Positions 7,671 through 12,185 of a DNA stretch of 12,185 nt are shown here, piece after piece. Under the pieces are notes generated by a model. It did no database searches. It was not told the DNA's origin and was given only the letters and a program-made list of their open reading frames with translations. Source of the stretch: Tannerella sp. (GTDB lineage: Bacteria > Bacteroidota > Bacteroidia > Bacteroidales > Tannerellaceae); contig JAISTJ010000139.1 of the NCBI GenBank assembly GCA_031272655.1, positions 1 to 12,185 of the forward strand, read 5' to 3'. The position numbers and the translations under genes are program-made. Numbering within the stretch: the stretch's first letter is position 1; each line of letters opens with the position of its first letter.

Positions 7671-7706
7671 ATGACAGTCTATTCAACTACAAAAGACGGA
7701 TTATGA
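7671..7706 (+). other. Possible 11-codon leader ORF overlapping the next start codon
   Basis: ATG at 7671 opens an ORF encoding MTVYSTTKDGL. Its TGA (7704-7706) overlaps the ATG of the next gene (7703-7705) as ATGA. It fills most of the 45-bp gap after the sigma-factor stop. ATGA overlaps often mark translational coupling. The ORF is short enough to be chance, and it has no recognised peptide. Confidence 0.3.
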
Positions 7707-8077
7707 ACACAGAAATGAACAACTTAGAAGCACTGAAGGACAGAAATCCTTTTCGCGTACCCGACGGGTATTTTGCGAATTTTACGGCAGACATGATGAA
7801 CCGCCTGCCTGATAAGCCTTTGGCAGAGCCGAAGGTCATCTCGTTCTACGACCGTGTTCAACCATGGTTGTATATGGCTGCAGCTTTCGCAGGCATTATC
7901 ATTCTCTTCAACGTATTCAATCCTTCGGAAAAAATCAGCAACGAGCCGGCTAATAACAGCATTGTTGCAGGAATTACCGATGAAACTTCTGAAAATGAGG
8001 AGTTTATGGAATATATAGAAGGTATGTATGCCGACAAGTATGCACTTTCTTATATTGATGATTACCTTAATAATTAA
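7703..8077 (+). CDS. Small single-pass membrane protein, candidate anti-sigma factor
   Basis: This 124-residue protein has one membrane segment (about 54-71) with an N-terminal domain of about 50 residues expected in the cytoplasm and a C-terminal tail of about 50 residues in the periplasm. The N-terminal part carries NPFRVPDGYFANFTADMMNRLP (15-36), similar to the N.F.VP.GYF...RL pattern I recall in small membrane proteins encoded after Bacteroidetes ECF sigma factors. The tail is acidic and tyrosine-rich near the end. It has no Cys or His, so it is not a zinc-binding ZAS-type anti-sigma factor. Its position directly after the sigma gene and its topology suggest it holds the sigma factor at the membrane, but that is inference. 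The stop is followed after 3 bp by the next start, pointing to tight cotranslation. Confidence 0.75.
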   Translation: MNTEMNNLEALKDRNPFRVPDGYFANFTADMMNRLPDKPLAEPKVISFYDRVQPWLYMAAAFAGIIILFNVFNPSEKISNEPANNSIVAGITDETSENEEFMEYIEGMYADKYALSYIDDYLNN

Positions 8078-8080
8078 AAG

Positions 8081-8548
8081 ATGAATAAGCTTCTTTTCAA
8101 TATAATAATTATATCTGCCCTGTTCACTTTGCCGTTGCGGAGTTATGCGCAGGACGAAGGGCGCAGACGCGATTCCCAACCTTTTGACCGTGAAGCATTT
8201 ATGGAAAAAAGGAACAAGTTTATTGTAGAGAAAACAGGTTTGACAGCTGAAGAAACGGCGGTTTTTATCCCACTCGAAAATGAACTGATGAGGAAAAAGT
8301 TTGAGGTAGGGCGCGATTGCCACCGCCTTGAACGTGCATTGCACAACAAAAAAGAACGTACGCAGGAAGAATATCAACGCCTGCTTGCCTGCAGGGAAGA
8401 AGTGAAAGAAAAACGGGACGGACTTGATAAAGAATATTTGGAAAAATTCAAAAAAATACTTACTGCCGAGCAGATATGCAAATACCAGTCGGCCGACAGA
8501 GCGTTTTTTGACGAATTTTTCCGCGACAGGGGCAGACAGGAAGAGTAA
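8081..8548 (+). CDS. Secreted Spy/CpxP-like helical protein
   Basis: This 155-residue protein has a signal peptide (1-23, cleavage likely after SYA). The mature part is almost all charged helix, with two LTxxQ-like motifs: LTAEET at 54-59 and LTAEQICKYQ at 127-136. That paired arrangement is the hallmark of the Spy/CpxP family of periplasmic stress chaperones and sensors, though the first motif has E for Q. Two cysteines remain in the middle (C80 and C104) and one near the end (C133). Placement after an ECF sigma factor and a putative anti-sigma protein suggests a periplasmic sensor or effector of the same circuit. Whether it binds metal, misfolded protein or the membrane partner cannot be seen. 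Overall similarity is by motif and composition, so family confidence is moderate. Confidence 0.75.
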   Translation: MNKLLFNIIIISALFTLPLRSYAQDEGRRRDSQPFDREAFMEKRNKFIVEKTGLTAEETAVFIPLENELMRKKFEVGRDCHRLERALHNKKERTQEEYQRLLACREEVKEKRDGLDKEYLEKFKKILTAEQICKYQSADRAFFDEFFRDRGRQEE

Positions 8549-8557
8549 TTTTTTTCA

Positions 8558-9511
8558 ATGGGTTTATTTGGTATATTTAACAGGGAGAAGAAAGAGACGT
8601 TAGATAAAGGGCTTTCCAAGACTAAGGAGAGCGTTTTTTCCAAGATTACGCATGCCATCGTTGGTAAAAGCAAGGTGGATGATGATGTGCTTGATAATCT
8701 GGAAGATGTGCTTATTTCGTCGGATGTAGGGGTGGAGACTACTCTTAAAATAATCAAGAGGATAGAACGGCGTGCAAGCGCCGATAAATATGTTACGACG
8801 GACGAACTGACGCGCCTGTTGCGGGAAGAGATTGCCGCCCTGCTGATGGAAAACAACACACAGGACGCCGAGAATTTCGCTATCCCCGAAAACACACGCC
8901 CTTATGTGATAATGGTTGTGGGCGTTAACGGCGCCGGCAAGACTACTACTATCGGTAAAATGGCGTACCAGTTCAAGAAAAACGGCTTCAATGTGTGGCT
9001 CGGAGCTGCCGATACGTTCCGTGCGGCCGCTGTCGAGCAGTTGAGTATTTGGGGCGAAAGGGTAGGGGTGCCGGTCGTAAAACAAAATATGGGCGCCGAC
9101 CCTGCGTCGGTGGCTTTCGATACGTTAAGTTCCGCCAAAGCAAACGGCGCGGACGTGGTCATAATTGATACCGCCGGACGGCTTCATAACAAGATAAATC
9201 TGATGAACGAACTTACTAAAATTAAGAACGTTATGAAGAAAGTCATCCCCGATGCGCCTCAAGAGATCCTTCTCGTACTTGATGGCTCGACAGGGCAGAA
9301 CGCTTTCGAGCAGGCGAAGCAGTTCACAGCAGCTACAGAAGTTAATGCGCTGGCTGTTACCAAGTTAGATGGTACGGCGAAAGGTGGGGTGGTGATAGGT
9401 ATATCCGACCAGTTCCATATTCCGGTTAAATACATAGGTCTGGGCGAAGGTCTCGAAGACATACAGGTTTTCCGCCGTATGGAGTTCGTCAATTCGCTGT
9501 TCGGGGAATAA
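8558..9511 (+). CDS. ftsY: Signal-recognition-particle receptor FtsY
   Basis: FtsY (317 residues) is the membrane-associated GTPase that docks the SRP-ribosome complex, through Ffh, at the Sec translocon. The N-terminus has an amphipathic start (MGLFGIFNREKK), a helical N domain (about 20-100) with the DVGVE-type loop (56-60), and no long acidic A domain, as usual for Bacteroidetes. The G domain shows all SRP-GTPase motifs: GVNGAGKT (122-129), DTFRAAA (152-158), DTAGR (204-208), TKLDGTAKGG (268-277) and GLGEG (294-298). It starts 9 bp after the Spy-like gene and ends 12 bp before the transporter gene, so it is likely in the same operon. All key residues look intact. Confidence 0.97.
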   Translation: MGLFGIFNREKKETLDKGLSKTKESVFSKITHAIVGKSKVDDDVLDNLEDVLISSDVGVETTLKIIKRIERRASADKYVTTDELTRLLREEIAALLMENNTQDAENFAIPENTRPYVIMVVGVNGAGKTTTIGKMAYQFKKNGFNVWLGAADTFRAAAVEQLSIWGERVGVPVVKQNMGADPASVAFDTLSSAKANGADVVIIDTAGRLHNKINLMNELTKIKNVMKKVIPDAPQEILLVLDGSTGQNAFEQAKQFTAATEVNALAVTKLDGTAKGGVVIGISDQFHIPVKYIGLGEGLEDIQVFRRMEFVNSLFGE

Positions 9512-9523
9512 AATATTAAACAA

Positions 9524-11329
9524 ATGGACTATTCTTTTTTAGATTTTCTAAAGTTAGTCGGCTCGCTGGGGATGTTCCTTTATGGGATGAAAACGATGAG
9601 CGAGGGGCTGCAAAAGGTGGCAGGCGATAAATTGCGAAATATTCTTGCAGCGATGACTTCAAACCGTGTCGCCGGTGTTTTGACGGGGTTTCTTATAACG
9701 GCTATCATCCAATCATCGAGCGCTACTACGGTCATGGTGGTCAGTTTTGTGAACGCCGGACTGCTGTCCCTCACGCAGTCAATCGGCGTGATAATGGGTG
9801 CTAACGTCGGTACAACCGTAACGGCATGGATTATCTCGTTTTTCGGTTTTAAGGTGGATATCAGCCATTTCGCGCTTCCGCTGATTGGCATTTGCGTGCC
9901 GTTGATGTTCTCGAAGAAAAGCCAGCACAAGTCGCTCGGCGAATTTATCATGGGCTTTGCGCTGCTTTTTCTCGGATTGTCGTTTTTAAAATCTTCTGTG
10001 CCTGACCTGCAAAGTAATCCACAGGCGTTGTCGTTCATACAGAACTATACGTCAATGGGTTACGGTTCCCTGTTGCTCTTCCTGTTACTGGGCACGGCGC
10101 TTACGGTCATAGTACAGTCGTCGTCGGCAACGGTTGCTATCACGCTGATAATGTGTGTGCAACGGTGGATACCGTTCGAGATGGCGCTCGCGATGGTGCT
10201 TGGCGAGAATATCGGCACCACCATAACTGCTAATCTTGCGGCGATGTCGGCCAACACGTCCGCCAAACGCGCCGCTCTTGCGCACTTGATATTCAACGTT
10301 TTCGGCGTATGTTGGTGTATGGCGCTCTTTTACCCCTTCACTCGTCTCATCTCGTATATCGTAGCCACGGCTGGACCCGGCGACCCGCATGAGTTGATGC
10401 GTTTCCTTGATACGCTTGATACACAGGATGTTGCGGCCATATCTTCCGGAGAAACGCTGACTGACAGCCGGTTAATCGCATTGCGCGAAAAAATGCTCTC
10501 GCTGCAAGTGTCCGTTTCCTACGGCTTGTCGCTTTTCCATACGATGTTCAACATCTGCAATGTCTGCATAATGATTTGGTTTACAAAGATTTATGTCAAA
10601 ATTTGCACCAAACTTGTGAAATCGCCGCCAAAGACTGAAGAGGATTTCCAACTGAAATATATCACTGCCGGACTGCTTTCTACATCGGAACTGTCGCTAA
10701 TGCAGGCGAAAAAAGAGATGCTTGTATATGCCGAACGCACGTACAGGATGCTTGACATGGTCAAAAACGCCCTTAATGAGCAGGATGAAAATAAGTTCCT
10801 GTCAATTTTCAACCGCTTGAAGAAATACGAGGAGATAAGCGACCGCATGGAGATTGAAATCGCGGATTACCTGATGCGGGTGCTTGAGGGTAGGCTTAGC
10901 GCCAAGGGTAAGACTAATCTTAGCGCCATGCTGCGCGCCGTATCGGAGATCGAAAGCATCGGTGATTCGTTTTATAACATGGCGCGTACCCTCAAGCGGC
11001 GTAATGAAGCGAAAATAACTTTCACCGACGAGCAAAACAAATGCGTAGAACACATGCTTGCGCTTGTTGACGATGCTATTGTGCAGATGCGGGTTACGAT
11101 GCGAAAACAAATCATTTCGCGCGATGACATGGCGCTGACGCACAACCTTGAGACCCAAATAAATTCCTATAGGAATATGCTGAAAAACAAGCATATAGAA
11201 AGCCTTGACGACCGTAAGTACAAATATTCCGACGCCGTTTATTACATGGATTTGATTTCCGAGTGCGAGAAAGCAGGCGATTATATCGTCAATGTCATTG
11301 AAGCTTTGGAAGATACGGAAATTTTATAA
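9524..11329 (+). CDS. Na+/phosphate cotransporter family protein with PhoU-like C-terminal domain
   Basis: This 601-residue inner-membrane protein belongs to the NptA/YjbB-type Na/Pi cotransporter family, which moves phosphate coupled to sodium. It has two inverted-repeat halves, each with the signature QSSSAT (63-68 and 198-203) and a following GANVGTT (92-98) or GENIGTT (227-233) motif. Hydrophobic segments fill about 1-360, with a hydrophilic loop at about 283-325. Residues about 385-600 form a helical PhoU-like cytoplasmic domain with E/D-rich repeats, thought to regulate transport in this family. It lies 12 bp after ftsY and 17 bp before rimO, with no terminator in either gap. Direction of phosphate flux (uptake or export) cannot be told from sequence. 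No known phosphate-regulon site was recognised nearby. Confidence 0.92.
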   Translation: MDYSFLDFLKLVGSLGMFLYGMKTMSEGLQKVAGDKLRNILAAMTSNRVAGVLTGFLITAIIQSSSATTVMVVSFVNAGLLSLTQSIGVIMGANVGTTVTAWIISFFGFKVDISHFALPLIGICVPLMFSKKSQHKSLGEFIMGFALLFLGLSFLKSSVPDLQSNPQALSFIQNYTSMGYGSLLLFLLLGTALTVIVQSSSATVAITLIMCVQRWIPFEMALAMVLGENIGTTITANLAAMSANTSAKRAALAHLIFNVFGVCWCMALFYPFTRLISYIVATAGPGDPHELMRFLDTLDTQDVAAISSGETLTDSRLIALREKMLSLQVSVSYGLSLFHTMFNICNVCIMIWFTKIYVKICTKLVKSPPKTEEDFQLKYITAGLLSTSELSLMQAKKEMLVYAERTYRMLDMVKNALNEQDENKFLSIFNRLKKYEEISDRMEIEIADYLMRVLEGRLSAKGKTNLSAMLRAVSEIESIGDSFYNMARTLKRRNEAKITFTDEQNKCVEHMLALVDDAIVQMRVTMRKQIISRDDMALTHNLETQINSYRNMLKNKHIESLDDRKYKYSDAVYYMDLISECEKAGDYIVNVIEALEDTEIL

Positions 11330-11346
11330 CGGCGTATAATGAGAAG

Positions 11347-12185
11347 ATGCGAAAAAACAAAATAGATATTATTACGCTGGGATGCAGTAAGAATTTGGTT
11401 GATTCCGAGCGCCTTATGCGGCAGTTTAAGGCTAACGGATATATTGTGGCGCACGACCCCGAGAAGGTTAACGGTGAGATTGTGATTGTTAATACCTGCG
11501 GTTTTATAGCCGATGCGCAGGAAGAATCTATCAATATGTTGCTCGAACTCGAAGAGGCTAAGCGGCGGGGCAGGATTGGCAAACTGTTCGTAATGGGCTG
11601 TCTATCAGAGCGTTTCCAAAAGGAACTGCAGGCCGAATTGCCTGATGTGGACAAGTTTTACGGAAAATTTAACTGGAAAGACGTGCTGCGTGACCTCGGA
11701 AAGTCATACTATGTTGATTTGGCCGATGAGCGGCTACTCTCGACGCCGAGGCACTATGCGTGGCTGAAGATTGCCGAAGGTTGCGACCGCAAGTGCTCGT
11801 ATTGCTCAATACCGCTGATGACAGGCAGGTATGTGTCGCGTCCAATGGAGGAAATCGTCGCCGAGACCGCAAAACTCGCAAAAGACGGCGTTAAGGAGTT
11901 TCAAGTGATAGCGCAGGATTTGACGTATTATGGTAAAGATTTGTACAGGCGTTATGCTTTGCCCGAACTCATAGAGCGGTTGTCGGATGTTGAGGGCGTA
12001 GGCTGGCTGCGGCTGCACTACGGCTATCCGGCGCATTTTCCTTACGACCTGCTGCGGGTGATGCGCGAGCGCGAAAACGTCTGCAACTACTTGGATATAG
12101 CCCTTCAGCATATCAGCGACCACATCCTTAAAATGATGCGACGCGACATCACGTCTAATCAGACCCGCGAACTGCTTGCCCGAAT
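11347..12185 (+). CDS. rimO: Ribosomal protein S12 methylthiotransferase RimO (3' end cut by window edge)
   Basis: RimO is a radical-SAM enzyme that adds a methylthio group to the conserved aspartate of ribosomal protein S12. The first 279 residues are present. The N-terminal MTTase domain supplies C13 (LGCSKN), C51 (NTCGF) and C85 (MGCLSE) for one 4Fe-4S cluster. The radical-SAM domain has CDRKCSYC, with C146, C150 and C153 for the second cluster. VKEFQVIAQDLTYYGKDL (184-201) matches the RimO subgroup better than the related MiaB, which usually has LLGQNVN there. The C-terminal TRAM domain is outside the window. ATG 11347 is chosen; the ATG at 11339 runs into a stop after eight codons. The gene follows the transporter by 17 bp in the same run. 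Confidence 0.95.
   Translation, partial: MRKNKIDIITLGCSKNLVDSERLMRQFKANGYIVAHDPEKVNGEIVIVNTCGFIADAQEESINMLLELEEAKRRGRIGKLFVMGCLSERFQKELQAELPDVDKFYGKFNWKDVLRDLGKSYYVDLADERLLSTPRHYAWLKIAEGCDRKCSYCSIPLMTGRYVSRPMEEIVAETAKLAKDGVKEFQVIAQDLTYYGKDLYRRYALPELIERLSDVEGVGWLRLHYGYPAHFPYDLLRVMRERENVCNYLDIALQHISDHILKMMRRDITSNQTRELLAR

Noticed and set aside
7724..8377. A 217-residue open frame on the minus strand opposite the membrane-protein and Spy-like genes
   Set aside because: It spans two well-supported plus-strand genes, lacks a promoter or recognisable domain, and its composition (rich in F, C, R and H) is typical of an antisense shadow.

Overview
The window looks like a chromosomal segment from a member of the order Bacteroidales. 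The evidence is TAnnTTTG-type promoter elements, A/T-rich leaders without Shine-Dalgarno sequences, a short FtsY without a long acidic domain, a TonB-dependent receptor with the arginine-rich N-terminal extension common in this group, and multidomain GH78 glycosidases. The genus cannot be settled by eye. No RNA genes, CRISPR arrays, insertion sequences or attachment sites were seen. No gene-free stretch exceeds 300 bases; the longest gaps are 113 bp (4847-4959) and 94 bp (7012-7105).

The left part, 1-7011, is all on the minus strand. It holds, in transcription order: a BtuB-type TonB-dependent outer-membrane receptor (7011-4960); a lipoprotein related to GH78 alpha-L-rhamnosidases with an altered active-site motif and a C-terminal binding-like domain (4846-2339); and, 10 bp further on, a secreted multidomain GH78 alpha-L-rhamnosidase that runs off the left edge (2328-1). 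The two rhamnosidase genes form a likely operon behind a near-consensus Bacteroidales promoter at 4902-4871. That promoter sits in an unusual 19/20 inverted repeat. No SusC/SusD pair is present, so this is a small glycoside-degradation locus, not a classical polysaccharide utilization locus, unless it continues leftward.

The right part, 7071-12185, is all on the plus strand. It is a tightly packed run: an ECF sigma factor, a small one-pass membrane protein that could be its anti-sigma partner, a secreted Spy/CpxP-like protein with two LTxE-type motifs, ftsY (signal-recognition-particle receptor), a Na+/phosphate cotransporter with a PhoU-like tail, and rimO (ribosomal protein S12 methylthiotransferase), cut by the right edge. 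After the first gap of 45 bp the spacings are only 3-17 bp and no terminator was seen, so cotranscription is plausible. The layout suggests an envelope-stress regulatory module placed ahead of housekeeping genes for membrane protein targeting.

The receptor and the sigma-factor gene are divergent. Their -7 elements form a perfect 10-bp inverted repeat 19 bp apart, so the two promoters may interfere with or be regulated alongside each other. Nothing here is clearly a wholly new system. The features most worth testing are the inverted repeat over the rhamnosidase promoter, the altered GH78 motif, and the sigma/membrane/Spy-like module with its 11-codon leader ORF.
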